From NCBI GenBank assembly GCA_031286695.1, contig JAITTY010000011.1, positions 1-64,000 of the forward strand: a stretch of DNA of 64,000 bases, in the 5' to 3' direction. Source of the stretch: Sphingobacterium sp. Its GTDB lineage: Bacteria; Bacteroidota; Bacteroidia; Sphingobacteriales; Sphingobacteriaceae. The notes under the pieces are model-generated. The model had not been told where the DNA came from. It saw nothing but the letters and a program-made list of their open reading frames with translations, and made no database searches. A program made the translations under genes and the position numbers. Below, piece by piece: positions 53,125 to 61,672 of this stretch (positions are counted from its first letter, which is position 1; every line of letters starts with the position of its first letter).

Positions 53125-54063
53125 ATGATGTATCGTATGAGAAAATATAAAATGGTTCTTATGATGCTTGGCATCTGTATGGGAGTATTTGTTTCCTGCA
53201 AAAATAAAACGAAGAGTGCAAAGGGAGGCGAGGATATTCTGACGGGAAAGCTTCCAGTTATTGTCGATCAGACTTTATTGCCCATTATTCAAGAGTCTGC
53301 GGATGTTTTTGAAAGTTCTTATCCAAATTCGAGTTTCGAACTGATGGCTAGACCGGAGGTTAGAGCGGTAAATGCATTGCTTTCTGATTCGGCGTATGTG
53401 GTTGTGTTGACTAGAAAGTTGACGAACGAGGAAGATAGCTACTTTAAAAAGCGTGGTATTCAGCCCAAGATATTCCAAATGGCTTCGGATGCCGTTGTGC
53501 TGATTAATAATCGTAACAGTGCAGATACTATAATGCCGCAAAAAGACGTTAAGTCTTTGTTAGAGGGTAACATAGCTGGGAAACGATTGATCTTTGACAA
53601 CGCCAATTCAAGCACATTGCGCTATTTGAAAGACTATTTCAAATTGGACAAAATTGATCCCAAAGCTGTTTCTGCAATGAAGGACAGTGAAGATGTTATG
53701 AAATATGTCAGTGAGAATGCAAATACTGTGGGTGTTATCGGTTACAATTGGTATTTAAAGGCTATCGAAAAAAATTCGAATTTATTGGATAAAATTCGTA
53801 CATTGAGCATCGAAAGCGCTGGTAAGGATGGTGAAAAGGCAAGTTTTTATAGGCCATCCCAATCGACTATCGCTGATGGCTTATATCCTTTTGTAAGACC
53901 TGTCTACATTATGAACTATCAGCCGAATATGGGTTTAGGTTTGGGATTTAGTGCTTTTTTGACAGGAGATCGCGGACAACGTATTGTATTGAAGGCTGGA
54001 TTGGTTCCTGCTACAATGCCTGGACGGGAGATTATTATTAGAGATGAAAGTTATATTAAATAG
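53125..54063 (+). CDS. PstS-like periplasmic substrate-binding lipoprotein
   Basis: A 312-residue lipoprotein (lipobox FVSC near residue 25). The mature part resembles the PBP-like phosphate-binding family: 'GKLPVIVDQTLLPIIQESAD', 'FELMARPEVRAVNALLSDSA', 'IFDNANSSTLRYLKDYFK' and 'FLTGDRGQRIVLKAGLVPA', the last shared with PstS proteins. No PstABC transporter is near; instead it lies between tonB and a TPR gene, a known Bacteroidota arrangement. It might bind phosphate or another anion, or serve an envelope role. No Pho-box-like repeat was seen upstream. Confidence 0.82.
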   Translation: MMYRMRKYKMVLMMLGICMGVFVSCKNKTKSAKGGEDILTGKLPVIVDQTLLPIIQESADVFESSYPNSSFELMARPEVRAVNALLSDSAYVVVLTRKLTNEEDSYFKKRGIQPKIFQMASDAVVLINNRNSADTIMPQKDVKSLLEGNIAGKRLIFDNANSSTLRYLKDYFKLDKIDPKAVSAMKDSEDVMKYVSENANTVGVIGYNWYLKAIEKNSNLLDKIRTLSIESAGKDGEKASFYRPSQSTIADGLYPFVRPVYIMNYQPNMGLGLGFSAFLTGDRGQRIVLKAGLVPATMPGREIIIRDESYIK

Positions 54064-54088
54064 ATAATAAATAGTACAAAAATAGATT

Positions 54089-55888
54089 ATGACAAACAGT
54101 AAATTATTATTTAGTCTTTTATTGGCCGGATCTGTGGGTACAGTAAGTGCTCAAAGTTTGAAAGATGCTAGAGCAGCCATTGAGGCTGAAAATTATGGTA
54201 AAGCGAAAACTATCCTTCAACAGTTAGTGACTAAGCAACCTAAGAATGGAGATAATTATTTCTATTTGGGTCAAATTTATTTGGTAAACGACAGAGCGGA
54301 TTCTGCCGCTGCGATTTTCAACCAAGGTTTGGCTGCTGATCCAAAGGCTACAATCAATAATGTAGGTTTGGGTTATGTTGACTTAATGAAAAAAGATAAA
54401 GCAAGTGCTGAATCTAAATTCGCTTTGGCAACAGCAAAATTAGGTAAAAAAGATTATGAGCCATTGTTGGAGATCGGTCGTGCTTATATTAAAACGCCTG
54501 AGCCTGATTATGCAAAAGCGTTAGAGTACCTGACTCAGGCGAAGGAGAAAAACAAAAAAGATGCTGCTATTCCTATTGCTTTAGGTGATGCATACCGTGG
54601 CCTAAAAGAAGGTTCATTGGCGTATACAAGCTATGGCGATGCGACAGATATCGATCCGAATTCTGTGCAAGCTAAAGTTGGACAGGCTGTGATCGTACGT
54701 GGTGCACAAGCTTTTGATGAAGCGATTTCACAATTGGAAGCTATTGCAACAGAGACGCCAACGTATGCACCTACTTACCGTGAATTAGCGGAAACATATA
54801 ACCAATGGTCAAGACTGCCAGGTACTTCTGACGAGAAATATGTAGAGTTAAATAAAAAAGGAGTTGAGCAATACAAAAAATATCTAGAAGTTGCGGGCGA
54901 TAACTCATTGGAAGCTAAAATCCGTTATGCCGATTTCTTGGTATACGCACGTCAATATGATGATTTGAAGGTAGTTTCTGAGGAATTAGCTAAAAACCCT
55001 TCTGTAGATCCAAAAATCTACCGTTATTTGGGTTATATTGCTTTCCAAAAAGCAAAGGATTATCCAAAGGCGTTGGAATACTTGAACCAAATGTTCAGCA
55101 AAATGGAAAAAGATCGTGTAATTCCATTGGATTATATGTATCTAGGGATGTCTGAAATTGCGGCGAATAGTCCAAAACCAGCAGCGGCAGGTGCAGACAG
55201 CACAGCTACTGCAGCTCCGGTATTGACTGCTGAAAATACAGCAAATATTCAAAAGGGTATTGCTGATATTAAGAAAGCAATTGATTTGGACAAGGAATTG
55301 TTGGGAGAAACAGCAGAGCTTGCTTTTGCCAAATATCAGGAACAAGAATTGCAGACAGCGGCCTCTTTATTCGAGCTAGTTGCTTCTTACAAGGACAACA
55401 AAACGTATTTGTTTGATGCAAACTACTATGCTGGCGAAGCCTATTACCAAATCGGTGCTAAAGAAGATGCTGGTAGTAAGAATGAAGAACAAGTCGTAGT
55501 TAATCAAGAATTGAGAGACAAAGCAATTGCTGATTTGCAAAAAGCACAGACTTTCTTATCCGTTATTGAAACAACAGACAATAAAGAAGCACAAGATAAA
55601 TATTTGATTAATGCGCTTTATTACAAAGCTTTTGCTGCTTTAACTGCGGACAACTTGGAGCAACCTAAAGGTGATTTCGTTGCACCATTCCAAAAATTGA
55701 TCGAAACAATCAATCAACGTGGTGCACAAGAGAAGAATAAAAACTATTTGATCGATGCAAATACATATATCGGTCTTTACTATTACGTGAAGCAAGATCT
55801 TCCTAAAGCGAAGGAAAGCTTCCAAAAAGTATTAGCTATAGATCCGGCAAATGAAGCTGTTAAAGGTTACTTAGAAGGCTTGAAATAA
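54089..55888 (+). CDS. Exported TPR repeat protein
   Basis: A 599-residue protein with a signal peptide (cleavage near VSA-QS, about 21) and a run of tetratricopeptide repeats, e.g. 'YGKAKTILQQLVTKQPKNGD', 'ADSAAAIFNQGLAADPKATI' and 'LPKAKESFQKVLAIDPANEA' at the end. Alanine/threonine-rich spacer near 365-385. Probably a periplasmic scaffold linked to the TonB system; codon use is biased towards high expression. It starts 25 bp after the PstS-like gene and is followed by a terminator. Confidence 0.85.
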   Translation: MTNSKLLFSLLLAGSVGTVSAQSLKDARAAIEAENYGKAKTILQQLVTKQPKNGDNYFYLGQIYLVNDRADSAAAIFNQGLAADPKATINNVGLGYVDLMKKDKASAESKFALATAKLGKKDYEPLLEIGRAYIKTPEPDYAKALEYLTQAKEKNKKDAAIPIALGDAYRGLKEGSLAYTSYGDATDIDPNSVQAKVGQAVIVRGAQAFDEAISQLEAIATETPTYAPTYRELAETYNQWSRLPGTSDEKYVELNKKGVEQYKKYLEVAGDNSLEAKIRYADFLVYARQYDDLKVVSEELAKNPSVDPKIYRYLGYIAFQKAKDYPKALEYLNQMFSKMEKDRVIPLDYMYLGMSEIAANSPKPAAAGADSTATAAPVLTAENTANIQKGIADIKKAIDLDKELLGETAELAFAKYQEQELQTAASLFELVASYKDNKTYLFDANYYAGEAYYQIGAKEDAGSKNEEQVVVNQELRDKAIADLQKAQTFLSVIETTDNKEAQDKYLINALYYKAFAALTADNLEQPKGDFVAPFQKLIETINQRGAQEKNKNYLIDANTYIGLYYYVKQDLPKAKESFQKVLAIDPANEAVKGYLEGLK

Positions 55889-55912
55889 GCTTAAGTAAAA
55901 TCATTCTAAATT

Positions 55913-55945
55913 AGGCGTAGATAGTAATATCTACGCCTTTTTTGT
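55913..55945 (+). terminator. Intrinsic terminator of the TonB operon
   Basis: AGGCGTAGATA (55913-55923) pairs perfectly with TATCTACGCCT (55928-55938) over 11 bp around GTAA, followed by TTTTTTG. It lies 25 bp after the TPR gene stop. Confidence 0.9.
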
Positions 55946-56007
55946 TTTGTTTTTTACCTTGGAATCTCTATATTTAAAGACAGTTACCAATATAAATTTT
56001 AATTGAG

Positions 56008-56382
56008 ATGGAGCAAGCCAATAGTATGCCGATAGACTACTTGCCGATATTTATACAGCTTTTAGTTGCTGTAGGATTTGGAGTAGGTACCATAATTATT
56101 ACACATCTTATCGGACCAAAGGTCCGCACAGAAAACAAGCTTGGGGCTTTTGAGTCGGGAATTGAAGTTGTCGGAAACGCTAGGCAGCCGTTTTCAATAA
56201 AATATTTCTTGGTTGCTATCCTATTTGTCATATTTGATGTTGAGGTCATATTCATGTACCCATGGGCTGTCAACTTTCGGGAAATGGGGCTGCAAGGCTT
56301 GATCGAGATGTTTATTTTCATGGGACTGCTCCTGTTGGGCTTTATCTATGTCATTAAGAAGAAAGCATTGAATTGGGACTAA
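56008..56382 (+). CDS. nuoA: NADH-quinone oxidoreductase subunit A
   Basis: A 124-residue inner-membrane subunit of complex I with three membrane segments. 'PKVRTENKLGAFESGIEVVG' and 'KYFLVAILFVIFDVEVIFMY' are diagnostic (ND3 family). It begins the operon nuoABCDEFGHIJK, 60 bp after the end of the preceding terminator; no clear promoter was seen in that gap. Confidence 0.96.
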   Translation: MEQANSMPIDYLPIFIQLLVAVGFGVGTIIITHLIGPKVRTENKLGAFESGIEVVGNARQPFSIKYFLVAILFVIFDVEVIFMYPWAVNFREMGLQGLIEMFIFMGLLLLGFIYVIKKKALNWD

Positions 56383-56445
56383 TTGTTCCACTAGTGGTTG
56401 ATCCTTTGGGTCAATGATACTTAAACCTTTATAAATCGACTTTTC

Positions 56446-56997
56446 ATGAGTGATATAAAATTGGCAGAAGCTCCTCCGGGAGTAGAAGGCGCAGGTTTTT
56501 TTGCGACGAGTTTAGATAAAGCGATCGGGTTGGCCCGCGCCAATTCATTATGGCCTCTACCTTTTGCGACATCTTGTTGTGGTATTGAATTTATGGCAAC
56601 GATGGGGTCTACCTACGATTTGGCAAGATTTGGTGCCGAACGTCCTAGTTTTTCACCGCGTCAGGCAGATATGCTCTTGGTGATGGGGACCATTGCCAAG
56701 AAAATGGCTCCGGTGCTAAAGCAAGTGTATGTGCAAATGGCTGAGCCCCGTTGGGTGATTGCCGTCGGTGCCTGTGCTTCCAGTGGAGGTATTTTTGATA
56801 CTTATTCTGTCTTGCAGGGAATTGATGAAATTATACCGGTAGATGTCTATGTGCCAGGCTGTCCTCCTCGCCCAGAAGCAATTTTAGACGGTGTATTACG
56901 CTTGCAGGATATCGTGAAGAATGAGTCTTTAAGCCGAAGAAATACACCTGAATATAAGGCTTTGCTTGAAAAGTACGGTATACACACAAATAAATAG
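56446..56997 (+). CDS. nuoB: NADH-quinone oxidoreductase subunit B
   Basis: A 183-residue peripheral subunit carrying the terminal 4Fe-4S cluster N2. Its cysteines are C44 and C45 in 'ATSCCGIEFM', C110 in 'VGACASSGG' and C139 in 'PGCPPRPEAI'. It passes electrons to quinone at the membrane arm. It lies 63 bp after nuoA and abuts nuoC with no gap. Confidence 0.97.
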   Translation: MSDIKLAEAPPGVEGAGFFATSLDKAIGLARANSLWPLPFATSCCGIEFMATMGSTYDLARFGAERPSFSPRQADMLLVMGTIAKKMAPVLKQVYVQMAEPRWVIAVGACASSGGIFDTYSVLQGIDEIIPVDVYVPGCPPRPEAILDGVLRLQDIVKNESLSRRNTPEYKALLEKYGIHTNK

Positions 56998-57495
56998 ATG
57001 ATGGAAAACAGTTTTTTATTGGATAAGCTCCAAGGAAATTTTCCGGCGAAGATCAACGAAATTCAGGATGCGCATAATTTGTTGACCATTGTTGTGGATG
57101 CAGAAGACGTCGTCGATGTGCTTCGTTTCTTGAAATCGAATAACGAATTGCAGTTTATTCATTTGACGGATATCACGGCGGTACATTATCCCCATTTAGA
57201 AAAAGAGTTTGCTGTAGTTTATCATATTCACAGTCTCGTTCATAATATACGGATCCGCGTGAAGGTCTTTCTGCATGGTCCAAACCCTGAAATTCCGACA
57301 GCAACGGTTGTTTGGAAAGGTGCGAACTGGATGGAACGTGAAACCTTTGATTTTTTTGGTGTTAATTTTATTGGACATCCCGATTTGAGGCGCATCTTAA
57401 ATGTAGATGACATGGAAGTATTTCCAATGCGAAAGGAATATCCTTTAGAGGATCCGAACCGCGTAGATAAGAAAGATTTATATTTCGGCCGTTAA
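56998..57495 (+). CDS. nuoC: NADH-quinone oxidoreductase subunit C
   Basis: A 165-residue peripheral subunit of the 30-kDa family. 'REVFDVEWLPLRKDYP'-type end is present here as 'PMRKEYPLEDPNRVD', preceded by 'MERETFDFFGVNFIGHPDLR'. It is separate from nuoD, not fused as in E. coli. It starts directly after the nuoB stop; two ATG codons in a row mark the start. Confidence 0.95.
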   Translation: MMENSFLLDKLQGNFPAKINEIQDAHNLLTIVVDAEDVVDVLRFLKSNNELQFIHLTDITAVHYPHLEKEFAVVYHIHSLVHNIRIRVKVFLHGPNPEIPTATVVWKGANWMERETFDFFGVNFIGHPDLRRILNVDDMEVFPMRKEYPLEDPNRVDKKDLYFGR

Positions 57496-57506
57496 TTTTA
57501 TACGAT

Positions 57507-58742
57507 ATGAGCGAATTTATAAGCAAGATAACATCTAATCAGCCTGTCTTCGAAGATAATGATCCTCAAGACGAGCTGATTACCCTAAATATTGGCCCCA
57601 CGCATCCGGCTACGCATGGCGTATTTCAGAACGTGGTGCAAATCGATGGCGAGCGTATTGTGAGTGGTGTGTCCACGATTGGGTATATTCATCGAGCGTT
57701 TGAGAAAATTGCCGAACATAGACCATTTTACCAAATTACGCCATTAACGGATCGTCTAAATTATTGCTCGTCTCCGATCAATAATATGGGTTGGCACATG
57801 ACGGTTGAAAAACTGCTCAAGATTGAGATTCCTAAACGGGTACAGTATATGCGCGTTATTGTTATGGAACTCGCCCGAATAGCAGATCATATTATTTGTA
57901 ATGGAATTTTAGGTGTAGACACGGGAGCCTTTTCGGGCTTTTTGTACGTCATGCAGGAACGTGAATTTATCTATGAGATCTTTGAGGAAATCTGTGGAGC
58001 TCGTTTAACAACTAATATTGGTCGTATTGGTGGATTTGAGCGGGATTTCAATGCAATTGCCTTTGAAAAAATACGTGAATTCCTGAAACGTTATCCTCCC
58101 GTATTGAAAGAGTTTGAAGAGTTGTTTACTCGTAACCGCATTTTTATAGAACGAACCTCGGGTGTGGCCGCTGTCACAGCAGAGGATGCCCTGGATTATA
58201 GCTGGTCGGGGCCTATTTTACGAGCGACAGGTGTAGATTACGATGTGCGTGTACAGAATCCTTATTGCTCGTATGAGGAATTTGATTTCGATGTGCCTGT
58301 CGGTACGACAGGCGATGTCTATGATCGTTTTATGGTTCGGAATGCTGAAATGTGGCAATCGCTTCGGATTATCGAACAGGCCTTGGATAAAATTGAGAAA
58401 GAACCTAAAGGAGTATTCCATGCGGAGGTCCCCGATTTCTATTTGCCTCCAAAAGAACAGGTTTACACGAATATGGAAGCTTTGATCTATCACTTTAAAA
58501 TTGTCATGGGTGAAGTAGATACACCAAAGGCCGAGGTCTATCATGCAGTTGAAGGCGCCAATGGTGAACTCGGTTTTTATTTGATCCATGATGGCGGGCG
58601 CTCGCCTTATCGTCTGCATTTTAGGAGGCCTTCGTTTGTCAATTATCAGATGTTTGCACCGATGAGTGCAGGAATGCTGATTTCTGATGCCATTATAAAT
58701 ATGAGTAGTCTTAATGTTATAGCCGGAGAATTAGATGCTTAG
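57507..58742 (+). CDS. nuoD: NADH-quinone oxidoreductase subunit D
   Basis: A 411-residue 49-kDa-type subunit forming the quinone site with NuoB. 'LNIGPTHPATHGVFQNVVQI' and 'GYIHRAFEKIAEHRPFYQI' near the N-terminus, and 'PYRLHFRRPSFVNYQMFAPM' near the C-terminus, are family marks. Length is normal for an unfused NuoD. It overlaps nuoE by 8 bp. Confidence 0.97.
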   Translation: MSEFISKITSNQPVFEDNDPQDELITLNIGPTHPATHGVFQNVVQIDGERIVSGVSTIGYIHRAFEKIAEHRPFYQITPLTDRLNYCSSPINNMGWHMTVEKLLKIEIPKRVQYMRVIVMELARIADHIICNGILGVDTGAFSGFLYVMQEREFIYEIFEEICGARLTTNIGRIGGFERDFNAIAFEKIREFLKRYPPVLKEFEELFTRNRIFIERTSGVAAVTAEDALDYSWSGPILRATGVDYDVRVQNPYCSYEEFDFDVPVGTTGDVYDRFMVRNAEMWQSLRIIEQALDKIEKEPKGVFHAEVPDFYLPPKEQVYTNMEALIYHFKIVMGEVDTPKAEVYHAVEGANGELGFYLIHDGGRSPYRLHFRRPSFVNYQMFAPMSAGMLISDAIINMSSLNVIAGELDA

Positions 58743-59256
58743 TGTAAAACAACATAATGAAAATGTAACGTTCTCTCCAGAGTTGCTGACCAAGTTTGGA
58801 GAAGTGGTAAGCCGTTATCCCGAAGGGAAGCAGAAATCTGGGTTATTGCCCATTTTACATTTGGTTCAAGCAGAATATGGCTGGGTAAGTGCAGATGCGA
58901 TGGACAAAGTTGCTGTTTACCTGAATATATTGCCGATTGAAGTATATGAAGTTGCGACATTCTATACGATGTTCCTACTTCAGCCGAAAGGAAAATACGT
59001 GTTAGAGATTTGTCGTACAGGTCCTTGTTGCCTAGTTGGTGCAGAACGTATTATGGGGCATTTACAACAAAAGTTGGGTGTGAAAGAAGGCGAAGTCACA
59101 GCAGACGGACTTTTTTCATGGCGTGGTGTGGAGTGTTTGGCGGCCTGCGGCTTTGGACCCGTCCTACAGATTGGGCCTGAATATACCTTTTATGAGAATC
59201 TGACAGAAGATAAAGTCGACGAATTGATTGATAATTTAAAAGCTAAAACAGAATAA
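58735..59256 (+). CDS. nuoE: NADH-quinone oxidoreductase subunit E
   Basis: A 173-residue subunit of the NADH-oxidising module, holding the 2Fe-2S cluster N1a with C93, C98, C134 and C138 ('CRTGPCCLVGAE', 'CLAACGFGPV'). The N-terminal helical domain has 'GLLPILHLVQAEYGWVSADA'. It lies between nuoD (8-bp overlap) and nuoF (2-bp gap). Confidence 0.96.
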   Translation: MLSVKQHNENVTFSPELLTKFGEVVSRYPEGKQKSGLLPILHLVQAEYGWVSADAMDKVAVYLNILPIEVYEVATFYTMFLLQPKGKYVLEICRTGPCCLVGAERIMGHLQQKLGVKEGEVTADGLFSWRGVECLAACGFGPVLQIGPEYTFYENLTEDKVDELIDNLKAKTE

Positions 59257-59258
59257 AT

Positions 59259-60614
59259 ATGGCACGTAAACTTTTGTTGACTCATATCGATGTTCCAGGC
59301 ATCAATACCTTTGAGGTCTATCGGCAAAAAGGTGGTTATGTTGCTGTTGAGAAAGTCTTGAAGACAATGTCTCCTGAGGATGTCGTCGAAGAAGTTAAAA
59401 AATCTGGATTGCGTGGCCGTGGAGGAGCGGGTTTTCCAACTGGGATGAAATGGTCCTTTCTGGCCAAACCGGAAGGTGTGCCTCGTTATTTGGTTTGTAA
59501 TGCTGACGAGTCTGAACCAGGTACATTTAAAGACCGTTATTTGATGACGCATATTCCCCATGCACTTATTGAAGGGATGATTGTATCCAGTTTTGCTTTG
59601 GGGGCACATACTTCCTATATCTATGTGCGGGGAGAGATGATGCCACAGATCAGAATTCTAGAGCGTGCTATTGCTGAAGCGAAGGAGAAGGGCTTTTTAG
59701 GGAAAAATATCTTAGGATCGGGGTATGATCTGGAGATCTACGTTCAACCGGGGGGGGGAGCTTATATCTGCGGAGAGGAAACGGCCTTATTGGAATCCTT
59801 AGAGGGGAAACGTGGCAATCCCCGTATTAAGCCTCCATTTCCGGCTATAGCGGGTTTATATAACTGTCCTACGGTGGTTAATAATGTGGAGTCTATTGCG
59901 ACGACCGTTCCTATTATTAATTTGGGTGGAGAAGAGTATGCCAAGATCGGGGTGGAACGTAGTACCGGAACAAAATTGATTTCCGCTAGTGGAAATATTG
60001 TAAAACCGGGGGTGTATGAAATCGAACTCGGTCTACCTGTCGAAGAGTTTATCTACTCGGACGAATATTGTGGTGGTATAGCCAATGGCAAGCGTATGAA
60101 AGCCGTCGTAGCAGGTGGCTCTTCGGTACCTATTCTGCCTGCTAATCTGATTTTGAAAACAGCGGCAGGAAATAGTCGTTTGATGACCTATGAGTCATTG
60201 GCTGATGGAGGCTTCCAGACCGGTACGATGCTTGGATCCGGTGGTTTTATTGTTTTCGATGAAGACCAATGTGTGGTTCGTAATACATGGAATTTTGCTC
60301 GGTTCTACCATCATGAAAGTTGTGGACAATGTTCACCTTGTCGTGAAGGAACGGGTTGGATGGAGAAGGTACTGCATAAGATCGAGAGCGGTCACGGCTC
60401 GATGTCGGACATTGATTTACTGTGGGACGTTCAACGAAAAATAGAAGGGAATACAATTTGCCCATTGGGTGATGCTGCGGCATGGCCTGTGGCAGCTGCA
60501 ATAAGACACTTTAGGGATGAATTTGAATGGCATATCCTGCATCCGGAAGAGTCACAGACGAGGAATTTTGGATTAGCGCATTATGCAGATCCTTTAGAAC
60601 CAATAGTATCATAA
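59259..60614 (+). CDS. nuoF: NADH-quinone oxidoreductase subunit F
   Basis: A 451-residue subunit that binds NADH and FMN and holds cluster N3. 'LRGRGGAGFPTGMKWSFL' binds FMN, 'GGGAYICGEETALLESLEG' is the NADH site, and the cluster cysteines are in 'ESCGQCSPCREGTGWM' and 'NTICPLGD'. Nine consecutive G at 59750-59758 lie inside the 'PGGGAY' codons but keep the frame. It begins 2 bp after nuoE. Confidence 0.97.
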   Translation: MARKLLLTHIDVPGINTFEVYRQKGGYVAVEKVLKTMSPEDVVEEVKKSGLRGRGGAGFPTGMKWSFLAKPEGVPRYLVCNADESEPGTFKDRYLMTHIPHALIEGMIVSSFALGAHTSYIYVRGEMMPQIRILERAIAEAKEKGFLGKNILGSGYDLEIYVQPGGGAYICGEETALLESLEGKRGNPRIKPPFPAIAGLYNCPTVVNNVESIATTVPIINLGGEEYAKIGVERSTGTKLISASGNIVKPGVYEIELGLPVEEFIYSDEYCGGIANGKRMKAVVAGGSSVPILPANLILKTAAGNSRLMTYESLADGGFQTGTMLGSGGFIVFDEDQCVVRNTWNFARFYHHESCGQCSPCREGTGWMEKVLHKIESGHGSMSDIDLLWDVQRKIEGNTICPLGDAAAWPVAAAIRHFRDEFEWHILHPEESQTRNFGLAHYADPLEPIVS

Positions 60615-60644
60615 TAGAAGCTGTAACGATAAATTAATTATATC

Positions 60645-61664
60645 ATGGCAGAAGCGGAAGATGTAAAGTTTAAGGTCACCATCGATGGTATACCGGTAGA
60701 GGTTGCTCCTGGGACAAGCATATTAAATGCAGCGAGACAGATCGGCGGCGATATAGTCCCTCCGGCAATGTGTTACTACTCCAAACTGGAGGGAAGTGGC
60801 GGTAAATGTCGTACCTGTTTGGTAAAAGTCTCCAAGGGATCTGAAAAGGACCCAAGACCGATGCCGAAATTGGTGGCATCTTGTCGTACAACGGTGATGG
60901 ACGGTATGGAAGTACAAAATATTACTTCGCCAGAGGTGGTGGAAGCAAGAAAAGGTGTTGTTGAAATTTTATTGATCAATCATCCCTTAGATTGTCCAAT
61001 CTGCGATCAGGCTGGTGAATGTAAATTGCAGGATCTTGGATATGAACACGGCAGTGCTAATACACGCTACGAATTCGATCGCCGTACTTTCGAACGTATT
61101 GATTTGGGCGATAAGATCCAATTGCATATGAACCGTTGTATCTTATGTTACCGTTGTGTTTATGTCGCCAATCAACTGACCGATCAACGTGTACATGGTA
61201 TCTTAGGTCGTGGCGATCATGCCGAGATATCTACCTATATCGAAAATGTAATCGATAATGATTTCTCCGGCAATGTGATCGATGTATGTCCTGTTGGTGC
61301 CTTGACAGATAAAACTTTCCGTTTTAAAAATCGGGTGTGGTTTACAAAACCTGTGGATGCACATCGGGATTGTCCGACATGTTCAGGGAAGGTAACCTTA
61401 TGGTATAAGGGTGAAGAGGTCATTCGGGTGACTGCCCGGAAAGATGAGTTTGGTGAAGTGGAAGAATTTATCTGTAATACCTGTCGATTTGACCAGAAAA
61501 AAACAAGTGATTGGATTTTAGAGGAACCGACAGAAATAGACCGGCATTCCGTCATTTCTGCCAATCACTATGAGTTATTTAATCCGCCGAAAGTTGTTAA
61601 GGAGAATCCGATACTACAGGAACAAAATCGCGAACAGTTGGCTAGAACAGAAAAATTGAAATAA
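60645..61664 (+). CDS. nuoG: NADH-quinone oxidoreductase subunit G, short form
   Basis: A 339-residue version of NuoG. It keeps the N-terminal ferredoxin domain (2Fe-2S; 'MCYYSKLEGSGGKCRTCLVK'), the His-Cys motif 'NHPLDCPICDQAGECKLQDL' and the 4Fe-4S motif 'RCILCYRC' with 'VIDVCPVGAL'. It then has a segment with 'DCPTCSGKVTLWYKGEEVIR', the start of the molybdopterin-oxidoreductase-like region, and stops soon after. Full-length NuoG has 700-900 residues. The reading frame is clean, so this is a genuine short form, as known in Bacteroidota, not a broken gene. Confidence 0.94.
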   Translation: MAEAEDVKFKVTIDGIPVEVAPGTSILNAARQIGGDIVPPAMCYYSKLEGSGGKCRTCLVKVSKGSEKDPRPMPKLVASCRTTVMDGMEVQNITSPEVVEARKGVVEILLINHPLDCPICDQAGECKLQDLGYEHGSANTRYEFDRRTFERIDLGDKIQLHMNRCILCYRCVYVANQLTDQRVHGILGRGDHAEISTYIENVIDNDFSGNVIDVCPVGALTDKTFRFKNRVWFTKPVDAHRDCPTCSGKVTLWYKGEEVIRVTARKDEFGEVEEFICNTCRFDQKKTSDWILEEPTEIDRHSVISANHYELFNPPKVVKENPILQEQNREQLARTEKLK

Positions 61665-61672
61665 TCACAAAC

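Noticed and set aside
59730..59780. Frameshift in nuoF at the nine-G run
   Set aside because: The frame reads through the run into the correct NADH-binding motif and on to the normal C-terminus, so the gene is intact as given.
60645..61664. nuoG as a truncated pseudogene
   Set aside because: Clean frame, all N-terminal cluster motifs present, normal spacing to nuoH, and short NuoG proteins are known in Bacteroidota.
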